A stretch of DNA of 7,501 nucleotides. Source: JAKVCB01 sp963578605. GTDB lineage: Bacteria > Planctomycetota > Planctomycetia > Pirellulales > Lacipirellulaceae. The stretch spans positions 1 to 7,501 of the forward strand of contig CAUZEA010000189.1 of assembly GCA_963578605.1 (NCBI GenBank). Reading direction: 5' to 3'. The translations under genes were made by a program, and so were the position numbers. Shown one piece after another: positions 1-6,653 of this stretch. The notes beneath the pieces are model-generated. The model made no database searches. It saw only the letters and a program-made list of their open reading frames with translations, and was not told the DNA's origin. The stretch's first letter is position 1, and each line of letters opens with the position of its first letter.

Positions 1-60
1 AGGACATGAGGAGATCGCCGTTGAGGGTCCCCTCGCCGCCCCAGGCAAGGCGCCGGGCAC

Positions 61-959
61 TTGATGGATGTCGATACCCTCCACGAAGTGAATCCTCACA
101 TACGCGGGCTCGACCACCACGGCAACCTACACCCGGGCGGTATGTGGGCACACAGTGTTGGTCACACCGGTGGCTACTACCTGGGTGCGCAGCTCGACGC
201 CGCCATCCACTATCAGCGCGGAATGCTACAGAACCTGGGTCACGTGTGGATCGGAGGCTTAAGCGACTGTTACCTGCTAACAGGAAATCGACGGACACTG
301 GAGGTGGCACAACTGGTTGCCGACCGCGTAGCGAGTGAAGCGGTCGATACTTATTCGGACCACCTTCGCACAGTAGGCTGGCCTTTAAACCTGCTGGTCA
401 CTGCCTACGAACTGACCGGAGACGACAAATACCTGGCCGCAGCTGACAGGCAATGGGAAACGCTCCAAAAACATTTCGACCCCGACCAGGGCTGGGTCGT
501 GATGCTGGCCTACGGCCATTGTTCACAAAAAAAGAAATATGAGCGGTGCCGGGGACAGTGTTCTTATATGCTTGTCTTGACGCTCAGCAGCCTGGCACGT
601 TACCACCAAATCACCGGTGACCCGGAAGTGCTTGACGCCATTTCGGTGGGACTGGACCAGATGATCCGTGAAAGTTGGCATGAAGAAGCGGGTTCCTTCT
701 ATGCAACCGCCTGCACCCATTATCGCAATAATCCTCCCCCCCCTACTCAACAACGACTATGCTGGCTGCACTCGCTTTTGCACATGAAATCAACCTCAAA
801 GGAAACCAGGAGCACCGGCGGATTTTTCAGAAGTCGTTTCGAAACTGCATTTTGGCCGGACATGACGATTTCCGGTCCGGCCACCCCCAGGCGCAAGCTG
901 CTTACGCGGGCCGCGGGTTTCACTTTGCACCCTATGGTTTGCGGGCAGTTGAGGATTAA
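61..959 (+). pseudogene. Frameshifted fragment of an exo-rhamnogalacturonan-lyase-like protein (C-terminal alpha/alpha-toroid domain)
   Basis: The reading frame from about 61 encodes MDVDTLH, HSVGHTGGYY (about 151-180) and GHVWIGGLSDCYLLTG (about 238-285), then helical-hairpin repeats with the recurring ends 'YELTGDDKYL' and 'HQITGDPEVL'. From memory this pattern is typical of the C-terminal alpha/alpha toroid of PcRGLX-type (PL26-like) exo-rhamnogalacturonan lyases; GH127-like arabinofuranosidases are an alternative with the same fold. That family normally has an N-terminal RIFT barrel and a central catalytic domain before the toroid, and neither is present here. The frame breaks at C8 (736-743). 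After it the sensible protein (MLAALAFAHEINLKGNQEH... to GLRAVED) continues in another frame and stops at TAA 957-959, whereas the unshifted frame runs to 963 as low-quality sequence. The start is not convincing: TTG 61 and ATG 64 lie inside what the family shows as an internal motif, no ribosome site is visible, and the frame is open back to 25 (stop at 22-24). I infer a 5'-truncated, frameshifted remnant or an assembly with indel errors. Confidence 0.6.
736..743 (+). other. C8 homopolymer at the site of the reading-frame break
   Basis: Eight consecutive C's follow codons AAT AAT CCT. Read straight through, the protein turns into PPPPTQQRLCWLHSLLHM, which does not resemble the helical repeat upstream. 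With one more C the protein would read PPPPYSTTTMLAALAFAHEIN, restoring a plausible helix and reaching the stop at 957-959. The break can therefore be placed at this run. It could be a real deletion, polymerase slippage at a phase-variable tract, or a homopolymer sequencing error. Confidence 0.7.
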
Positions 960-987
960 CTAAATAACAGAACTGGCATTCGCTTGT

Positions 988-1809
988 TTGCCCAGTGTGT
1001 CTCACATCAATAAGGACTACCGAAACTCCGTGCAAACCTGTGACTTTACCAAGTCGTTTTTCCATTTCGAAACCAATCACGAGGCACAATCGCCGCTGAC
1101 GGTCACAGTCCAGCAGCCAATCACCCGAAACCAGGTGCGGATACCTGTCGAATGTCGCTGTGAAGTAACCAACCCCCAAACCGGCACAACCACCCAGTAC
1201 GTACTCGGTGCTTCCTGTAAGACCGAAAAAGTGAATGTCGACCGCGACGTGTGGCTGGTTCCCAATGCCGATTTCTGCGTGGTTTCGTCCGAGGAGACCT
1301 TTTTGATCATCAAGCGGTTCGAGCGACTTGATGTGGAGGTGCCCACCGAGGCGAACATGGCCAGGCCGACCTGTCGCCAGGTGGGAAAGTCCGATCGCGC
1401 GTGGACCCGCCACAGCAGAAATCTGCACATGGTCGCAGGACGCCAGCTCGAACTTCCCGACGAGGTGATCACCGCTACGCTTGCCGACCGGCCCCTGAAC
1501 GCACGTACTGAATTCGTGCTTGCTGACGGTCTGCAGGTGATGATCGAATACCCGGTCAAAACGATCAATGTCAGCGAGCGCGACCGCTATTACCAGGTCG
1601 ACACCGGCCCGGTTCTCTTGCCCGATCTATCGATCGGCCACGAATCCTTCGTGGGAAACTTTCGACTGGCCTACATTGCCCACAACTGCGCCGACTGGGC
1701 AGAATTGGTTGTCAATGTGCCGACCCCCGTCGCCGAGGGTATTTCTGTCGATCATTACTCGCAGCCTGTGCGGCTGGAGACCCGAAACTACATGATCGAA
1801 CCGGAATGA
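988..1809 (+). CDS. Uncharacterised beta-rich protein, start uncertain
   Basis: I do not recognise this family. The frame is open from 964 to the TGA at 1807-1809 and encodes about 270 residues. Alternating hydrophobic/polar stretches suggest beta-sandwich structure (for example NQVRIPVECRCEVTNPQTG, DVWLVPNADFCVVSSEETFL, FVGNFRLAYIAHNCADWAEL). No signal peptide or membrane segment is visible. There is no ATG before codon 124. Candidate starts are TTG 988, GTG 997 and GTG 1030; only the last has an upstream purine-rich AAGGA (1012-1016), at a long 13-nt spacing. The ORF begins about 30 nt after the end of the lyase-like remnant, in the same direction. It may be a separate gene, or the C-terminal part of the same ancestral protein cut off by a further frame change near 957-1000. 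The amino-acid sequence looks like real protein throughout, so the lower half is probably genuine coding sequence. It is convergent with the hydrolase gene downstream. Confidence 0.55.
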   Translation: MPSVSHINKDYRNSVQTCDFTKSFFHFETNHEAQSPLTVTVQQPITRNQVRIPVECRCEVTNPQTGTTTQYVLGASCKTEKVNVDRDVWLVPNADFCVVSSEETFLIIKRFERLDVEVPTEANMARPTCRQVGKSDRAWTRHSRNLHMVAGRQLELPDEVITATLADRPLNARTEFVLADGLQVMIEYPVKTINVSERDRYYQVDTGPVLLPDLSIGHESFVGNFRLAYIAHNCADWAELVVNVPTPVAEGISVDHYSQPVRLETRNYMIEPE

Positions 1810-1820
1810 CAGGAGTTATG

Positions 1821-1838
1821 CCAACCCGAAAGAGTTGG
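1821..1838. terminator. Possible hairpin between two convergent genes
   Basis: CCAAC (1821-1825) pairs with GTTGG (1834-1838). Inside, after one C-A mismatch, a C-G pair closes a GAAA tetraloop (1828-1831), a stable GNRA type. It lies in the 56-bp gap between the stops of the + strand ORF (1809) and the minus strand hydrolase (1866), where a bidirectional terminator would be expected. No T-run follows on either strand, so intrinsic termination is only a guess. Confidence 0.25.
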
Positions 1839-1865
1839 GTGCCACCCCAGTGATCACCAGCCCGG

Positions 1866-2948
1866 TCACTCTGCAGGCGAACTTTCCAGGTGTTGCGCAA
1901 GGAAATCGTAAGCACGTTGGCGTGACTGGGGCGGAAAATCGTGCTCGCAATCGGGATAATCGCTCACAAGCGCTTCGGGATTCCCGTACAGAGCATAAAT
2001 CGGTAACACCGCTGCCATCACGTCACGAACTCCGCCGTTGTTGAAATTATCATCGTGAAGTGGTGCGACTGCCAGGAAGGGGCGGGGAGCCAGTGCGCCA
2101 ATCAACTCGGTGAAATCAAACGGCATCTGGTCGGGATGACTTCCATAGCAGCTGGCAATCCGCGGCATGTACCGGGAACCGGTCCAGCCAGTCAGGTCCC
2201 CTCCCTTGTATTTGTGGAAACACGTAAATCCACAGCAAGAAACCACGACCCGAATCCGTGGTTCAAAGACAGCGGTGAAAATCGAATTGTGCCCACCCAG
2301 GGAATGCCCAATACAACCAATCTGGCCTGGTTCCACCACCGGCAGCGACTGGAGGAAATCGACCGCCCGAATGTTGTCGTAAATCGCTTTCATCGAGCCG
2401 CTTGGATAGTCTCCCTCGAACGAATAGTCATGCTCCCCGAAGGATGGATAGTCGGGCATAAGTGTGACAAATCCCCGCTTTGCAAGCTCCAAACCATAAT
2501 GCAGGTTAGGGCTACCTCCCAAACCTGCCGGTTCGTCTTTGCCAATGGTGACCGTTTGGTGCAAGCAGAGCACGGCAGGCCGTTTTCCCACTGACCCAGT
2601 TGGCAAGAAGAGCCAGGCATGCACCCATTCATCGGGGGAGTCGGTGTGATAAGCGACCTTGCGGCGAATTAATCCAGGCAATTGTGATTCGGACAACGTT
2701 GCCGCTTCAAGCGGTACCGGCTCTTCCGATTGCGGCAGAGGGCCCATCACCTGCTGAACATTTTGCAGGATGTGATCGCGCCGCTGCTGCCAGTCGGAGA
2801 TGGTCTCGACCGGCCGGCGTGTCCCATCCTGGTCAAGAAAATAGGTAAGTTCAAGATGCTCAGCATATTCGGGCGAAGGATCAGCCATGGCGAAGTTGGC
2901 AGACAGCAATAACGGTACGAATAGAAATCCAAGGATTCTCCACTGCAT
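1866..2948 (-). CDS. Secreted alpha/beta hydrolase (dienelactone hydrolase / acetyl-esterase-like)
   Basis: This 360-residue protein begins with a signal peptide (about residues 1-22, hydrophobic ILGFLFVPLLL, probable cleavage after AMA), so it should act in the periplasm or outside. A mature N-terminal helical lead of about 80 residues precedes the alpha/beta-hydrolase core. Visible catalytic features are the nucleophile elbow GHSLGG with Ser216, an acid candidate at Asp299 or Asp300 in PLHDDNF, and His336 in CEHDFP; the order Ser-Asp-His is canonical. The early LCLHQT (about 128-132) fits the oxyanion-hole strand. By family resemblance it is an esterase related to the dienelactone hydrolase/acetylxylan esterase group, and may remove acetyl or other ester groups from polysaccharides; the substrate is inference. 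Start ATG 2946-2948 is preceded by AAGG 7 nt upstream. It lies 126 bp downstream of the large glycoside hydrolase in the same direction and could share its transcript. Peptidase-like S9 members are a less likely alternative. Confidence 0.85.
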   Translation of the reverse strand: MQWRILGFLFVPLLLSANFAMADPSPEYAEHLELTYFLDQDGTRRPVETISDWQQRRDHILQNVQQVMGPLPQSEEPVPLEAATLSESQLPGLIRRKVAYHTDSPDEWVHAWLFLPTGSVGKRPAVLCLHQTVTIGKDEPAGLGGSPNLHYGLELAKRGFVTLMPDYPSFGEHDYSFEGDYPSGSMKAIYDNIRAVDFLQSLPVVEPGQIGCIGHSLGGHNSIFTAVFEPRIRVVVSCCGFTCFHKYKGGDLTGWTGSRYMPRIASCYGSHPDQMPFDFTELIGALAPRPFLAVAPLHDDNFNNGGVRDVMAAVLPIYALYGNPEALVSDYPDCEHDFPPQSRQRAYDFLAQHLESSPAE

Positions 2949-3074
2949 GGTACTGCCTTGCGTATTGTCGTGATACTCTACTGGCCACTCATCCAGGCAA
3001 CCATCAAAACGGTCACATCAATTTGAAAAGTGAAATTCTGGTTGAAGCAGTACTGGTTGCAGACTTGTGCCGGC

Positions 3075-6000
3075 TTATGGCACCGGTTTCAGCCACAAAT
3101 AAGTCCACCGCTCCGACTTGAGGGGCAAGGAGACTTCGCCACTATCGCTGATGGGTAGTTTCCTGTTGTAGATAGTATCGAGCACTTCCAGATTTTTGCC
3201 CGCCAGCCCCAGTTCCTCCAGGTTAAATTTTACGTTTGCGGTTTGTTCGTCAATTGCATGATTCGTGACAAACGCCAACACACCGTTGGTTGGGTGGATA
3301 AAAAGCGTGGTATAGCAATCGCTGGACGTCGGCGCGATGGTGGCATATTTTTCCACGCCTTCATAATACAGAACGCGTTGGGCGTCTTCGGTGCCGAACC
3401 TATCGCGTATGCGACAGATCAACGAAAAGATTTGCGCATCGCCGCTATATTTGTGGTGCGATGTTTTGCCGGCCTGGTCAATACTTTCAATCCACGGCTC
3501 GCTGCCATCTACGCTGGGATAAACCGGGATGTCCAGCAACAACGTTGTGGCAGAGATTCGTCCATAATCACCCAGTCGATGACTCGCGACGCTCATCGAA
3601 ATATTGTGTTGCCGGCCGGTGAACTCGTGGCGAGCCACATCCAGGGGTAACGCTTCGGCGACGTACGGCACACCCCCTTCGGTCGTATTCAGGTGATGCC
3701 ACCGCTCACCGGTGGTCATCACGTCGCCCCAGAAGAGTCCCGACGAGTTAAGGCCAAACGAGTCGTGCAGGTCGATGATATGGTCCTGGTTAAAGGCTTT
3801 CACGGTCACGTAAATGCGCTTCATGTAATCACGAATGCCGAAAATTGGTCGCGTGCCTTGCAGTTTTCCGTCTGCGTCGACATACCCGCAGCCATGTTCG
3901 GTATTCTTGCAAAGCCAGTGATAGCTGCTCGTGCCATCGAGATAGACGCCGTCGTCGCCAAAGTATTCCAGGCGTTTGTGCAGGGCGTACACATTGGCGT
4001 CGCGTAGTGCTGCACTTGCCGGACAAACGTTGAAAGCACCATTGGAGTCCACACCATAAGTGATCGTACTGTGGGTCCGCGGCGTGTTACGCGGATGGCT
4101 TCCCATACCATAGGTCTGAAACGGGGCAACAGCCATGTGCCCGGCATGGAACTCGAACTCCGGGGCGGCCAGCGCAAACCGCTGATGAATCATGTAACTG
4201 TAGACCTTAATGCCACTATCATGAAAAGCCTGCACGTTGCGCTTAATCTGCTGGGCAAACCATTCATTACCCAGCGGCAGGGGATACGGCCAGAGACAAC
4301 CACCGATCGTCAGCACCGCACGAATCTGCATGTCCCTGACATGGTCGAGCGCCGGCTTGCCTTCAAACTCGCGGTCTGGCCAGGAAAAGTCATACACCAT
4401 CGGCTCGCTTCGCGCCATCCGCACCTCCCACGGTGACCTGGCCATCGGTTTGCTGGGAGTGGCAAAAACGGCAAATGTAAATGTCCGATCTTCACCCGCC
4501 TGGAGCACGGTTGACTGGTCAATGAAACGAATACGCAGCGTATGCGCAAAGGCGTCTTTCAGGAATTCAACCGCCTTGTTCTTGTCCTGGTTGTTCCAAC
4601 CGGCGGGGCTTTCCGCCTGCCAGACCAACATGCGATCATCATCACCTACCGATGCTTCACAAGTGAATGGAAATGCCATGTCCTCCTTCAACAGACCCGA
4701 CTGGTCCATCTTGCTGTAGTCGGTTCGCGTGACGCCGTCGACCTTGGTTGTCGTTGGCGGCCGGACGTCGTTGGCATAAGCATAAAACGAATGCTGTGCA
4801 ACGGCCGGCATCTCCAGGAACAACTCGGATAACTCCGTGGCCTCACGTGCCTTGACCTTGCAGTCGAAACGCGTAAATCCGTCGTATTCGACATGGCCAG
4901 TGATTTCCAGGTCCATGCCGCCAGAGGAAAAACGCTGGACGAAGGTGGCAGCCGTATCGTCCGTCCTGGGCCACTCGGTTGCCTCATGCAACCAATGCAC
5001 GGGAAGGCTGGCCGTATCGGCCCCAACGATGTCTGAACCGACCGGCTTGGCAACGGCCTTTAGCGACATTGGTTCGGCCAGCATGTTCGCCCCCTGGGAC
5101 TGCACCTGGGTGTAACAGGGGGTATCCCCCACGCTGTAGCGCCTGCCCCAGATGTGAATGTCGTTGCCCCCTGCTGTCTTGTTTACTTCAACCGGCGTCC
5201 ACGGCTTGGGAACACCCTCCAGGTAGCCTACCTGGTTGTGTACCCAGGCAGGTTTCTCCAGCAGGAAGTCCTTTTCGACCGTACCAAGTTTGTCGCCATC
5301 GGCCGAAAAAACTTTGATGCTGGCTCGAAAGGCTTTATTCGTGAATTGCTTGATCGGAAAATCGGCAGCGGCCACAGTTCGCGGTGTACCCAAGGTCCTG
5401 GATCCGGTGCAGGCAACCTCTCTGGTTTGGCTGTCACCGCCGAGTGTCGTCAGCGTCACTTGCGCCTTACCTTGGTTGCCTTTCAGGTCAAACTGGTGAT
5501 GGGCACTGAGCCGCATGGTCAACTTGTCTTCGTACCAGAAGGGCTCCATCAAAATTTCTGCCTGGGAGGTCCGGGGCAAATTCGCAGGATCCGCTCCTGC
5601 GGCCAGCAACTTGACCTGCTCTCCCGACAATGCACGATTGAAAATCGCCACTTCATCCAGGTCAACAAAGCCATGACTGCGGGCGTTTGAACCCAAGTAA
5701 ATTGTTTTTGCCTCCTCCATCGGGCTCTCCATAGAGTAAGGCATCCACCCATCTTTAATTAACACCCCGTTTCGATAGAAACGCATGCGCGGATATTCCG
5801 CGACGATCGTAATGTGCGACCAATCGGTACCGACCATATCCCGGTCGATCGGCCAGAACATCCCCAGGTTGGCGCCGCTGGGGTCCCGCTTGTAGGCAAC
5901 AAAAACCAGGTTAGTGTACCCACTGAGCGAAAAGAAATGCTGTGAGGTGCCAAAAACGGTACAGCTACCATGTTTTTCGACGGCATTTAGGCGCATCCAA

Positions 6001-6293
6001 AGCGCATAAGTGAAATCGCCTTTGAGTTTGAGCGAATCGTCGGCGGCTTTGACGATGGCCTTTTCTCCGTCAAAGCGCATCACACCGCGGCGACCACGAA
6101 CTTCTTGGAGGAACTGGCCAAACTTGTTTGCCCCGTCATTCTTGTGGCTGGAATGGTCGACGACTTTGTCGCCGTCGTCCTGGTCGAAACGGTAATGCAG
6201 CACCAGGTCCGGATCAGATGCAAAAGCGATTGGGGTAACGATTGTGGTCGCAATCACCAGCCCGAAAATATTCGACCATATACAAAATCTCAC
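3075..6293 (-). CDS. Secreted LamG-domain glycoside hydrolase, GH123-N/DUF6067-like
   Basis: This is a 1072-residue exported enzyme candidate. Residues 1-26 form a signal peptide (cleavage likely after AFA or FAS). Residues about 28-235 are a concanavalin-A-like LamG jelly roll, shown by LVLHYRFDQDDG, FTYALWMRLN, MRFYRNGVLIKDG and the closing VDLDEVAIFNRALSGEQVKLL; such domains bind or position sugars. A beta-rich middle region (about 245-615) contains ITGHVEYDGFTRFDCKV and WQAESPAGWNNQDKN, which resemble the GH123 N-terminal/DUF6067 beta-sandwich. Residues about 620-960 look like a TIM-barrel catalytic domain: LWPYPLPLGNEWF, IKVYSYMIHQ, FGDDGVYLDGT (Asp780, Asp781, Asp786), IIDLHDSFG and GDVMTTGE are strand-end acidic motifs. 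A small beta domain ends the protein. Which acids catalyse, and on which substrate, cannot be told from sequence alone. The start is GTG 6293, supported by an ideal ribosome site five bases upstream. The nearest downstream gene is an esterase-like hydrolase in the same direction, suggesting joint attack on a decorated polysaccharide. Confidence 0.8.
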   Translation of the reverse strand: MRFCIWSNIFGLVIATTIVTPIAFASDPDLVLHYRFDQDDGDKVVDHSSHKNDGANKFGQFLQEVRGRRGVMRFDGEKAIVKAADDSLKLKGDFTYALWMRLNAVEKHGSCTVFGTSQHFFSLSGYTNLVFVAYKRDPSGANLGMFWPIDRDMVGTDWSHITIVAEYPRMRFYRNGVLIKDGWMPYSMESPMEEAKTIYLGSNARSHGFVDLDEVAIFNRALSGEQVKLLAAGADPANLPRTSQAEILMEPFWYEDKLTMRLSAHHQFDLKGNQGKAQVTLTTLGGDSQTREVACTGSRTLGTPRTVAAADFPIKQFTNKAFRASIKVFSADGDKLGTVEKDFLLEKPAWVHNQVGYLEGVPKPWTPVEVNKTAGGNDIHIWGRRYSVGDTPCYTQVQSQGANMLAEPMSLKAVAKPVGSDIVGADTASLPVHWLHEATEWPRTDDTAATFVQRFSSGGMDLEITGHVEYDGFTRFDCKVKAREATELSELFLEMPAVAQHSFYAYANDVRPPTTTKVDGVTRTDYSKMDQSGLLKEDMAFPFTCEASVGDDDRMLVWQAESPAGWNNQDKNKAVEFLKDAFAHTLRIRFIDQSTVLQAGEDRTFTFAVFATPSKPMARSPWEVRMARSEPMVYDFSWPDREFEGKPALDHVRDMQIRAVLTIGGCLWPYPLPLGNEWFAQQIKRNVQAFHDSGIKVYSYMIHQRFALAAPEFEFHAGHMAVAPFQTYGMGSHPRNTPRTHSTITYGVDSNGAFNVCPASAALRDANVYALHKRLEYFGDDGVYLDGTSSYHWLCKNTEHGCGYVDADGKLQGTRPIFGIRDYMKRIYVTVKAFNQDHIIDLHDSFGLNSSGLFWGDVMTTGERWHHLNTTEGGVPYVAEALPLDVARHEFTGRQHNISMSVASHRLGDYGRISATTLLLDIPVYPSVDGSEPWIESIDQAGKTSHHKYSGDAQIFSLICRIRDRFGTEDAQRVLYYEGVEKYATIAPTSSDCYTTLFIHPTNGVLAFVTNHAIDEQTANVKFNLEELGLAGKNLEVLDTIYNRKLPISDSGEVSLPLKSERWTYLWLKPVP

Positions 6294-6298
6294 CGGTG

Positions 6299-6304
6299 CC
6301 TCCC
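6299..6304 (-). promoter_or_regulatory. Strong ribosome binding site fixing a GTG start
   Basis: The minus strand reads GGGAGG, then five bases (CACCG), then GTG at 6293. This near-perfect Shine-Dalgarno sequence supports the GTG as the true start of the LamG glycoside hydrolase; the signal peptide begins immediately after it. Confidence 0.75.
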
Positions 6305-6317
6305 TATTGGAATTTTT

Positions 6318-6347
6318 AGAATACGAGATCGTAACTTTGGTTGTTAA
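6318..6347 (-). promoter_or_regulatory. Candidate sigma-70-type promoter for the LamG glycoside hydrolase
   Basis: On the minus strand, TTAACA (6342-6347, five of six matches to TTGACA) is followed after 18 bases by TATTCT (6318-6323, four of six matches to TATAAT). The -10 box ends 24 bases before the GTG start, leaving a short leader with the ribosome site. The -35 box lies inside one copy of a 16-bp direct repeat. Assignment is by eye only, and planctomycete promoters are poorly defined. Confidence 0.35.
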
Positions 6348-6372
6348 ACAGAAGTGTTGTTAAACAGAAGAG
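6341..6372. repeat. Two-copy 16-bp direct repeat upstream of the LamG glycoside hydrolase
   Basis: TTGTTAAACAGAAGTG (6341-6356) is followed directly by TTGTTAAACAGAAGAG (6357-6372), identical over 14 bases. Each copy contains the inverted half-sites TGTT-A-AACA. The first copy overlaps the candidate -35 box. It may be a paired operator for a regulator, or a small chance duplication. Confidence 0.6.
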
Positions 6373-6551
6373 AATGTTAAGTCCAAATCTTATTTAGGCC
6401 TGCACAAGCGGTTGATTCTAACACGGCAATTACTTATCCGTCAAAGCTAAAGTCCCGGCCGAGCTCCAACCATACTTTTCCGCCACTTGTGTAAACTGCG
6501 CCAAACCAACATGCTAACAGATTTTCCGTCAGTTCTCCACGCGGTTACTTT

Positions 6552-6575
6552 TTGATCGCCTTCCTGGATGATCAA
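6552..6575. repeat. 6-bp perfect inverted repeat downstream of the PEP-CTERM gene
   Basis: TTGATC (6552-6557) and GATCAA (6570-6575) are separated by 12 bases, with a possible inner two-pair extension (CC/GG). It sits about 80 bp past the stop of the minus-strand PEP-CTERM gene, where a 3'-end structure could lie. On that strand it is followed by A's, not T's, so an intrinsic terminator is not supported. Confidence 0.25.
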
Positions 6576-6653
6576 CTAACGCCCTGTGGCAACCCAAGCG
6601 AAAACCGCGCGGCATCAAAACCAGGAAAAGGAGCGAAGGTGAGCCGAAGCCGA

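Larger units (their letters stand above)
6294..6653. other. 360-bp intergenic region upstream of the LamG enzyme
   Basis: This stretch lies between the stop of the PEP-CTERM gene (6654) and the start of the LamG enzyme (6293), both on the minus strand. It holds the ribosome site, the candidate promoter and the 16-bp direct repeat at its left end, and a 6-bp inverted repeat at 6552-6575. I see no gene, tRNA or clear riboswitch in it. A reading frame that crosses its right part on the minus strand (6529-6852) is a shadow of the PEP-CTERM gene. The length suggests that the LamG enzyme has its own promoter and is not read only from the PEP-CTERM gene. Confidence 0.6.

Noticed and set aside
526..542. 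In-frame A_AAA_AAG slippery heptamer (528-534) in the lyase-like gene; a -1 shift would end at TGA 540-542, as in dnaX-type programmed frameshifting.
   Set aside because: The codons simply encode Gln-Lys-Lys, no obvious downstream stem-loop or upstream stimulator was seen, and the host gene is already broken, so it is most likely coincidence.
796..1568. Long minus-strand open frames (796-1428 and 1077-1568) opposite the unknown + strand ORF.
   Set aside because: Their translations look like antisense shadows (Arg/Ser/Gly-rich, no domain pattern), while the + strand frame shows ordered beta-strand-like sequence.
2055..2594. Plus-strand frame of 179 codons opposite the alpha/beta hydrolase.
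   Set aside because: The minus-strand protein has a signal peptide and an intact catalytic triad; the + frame has no recognisable features.
2950..3053. 7-bp inverted repeat GTACTGC (2950-2956) / GCAGTAC (3047-3053) in the 126-bp gap between the two hydrolase genes.
   Set aside because: The arms are short and about 90 bp apart; this is within chance expectation and gives no convincing terminator or mobile-element end.
5154..5690. Plus-strand frame of 178 codons within the large glycoside hydrolase region.
   Set aside because: It is antisense to the continuous 1072-residue frame with clear domains and lacks its own ribosome site or motif.
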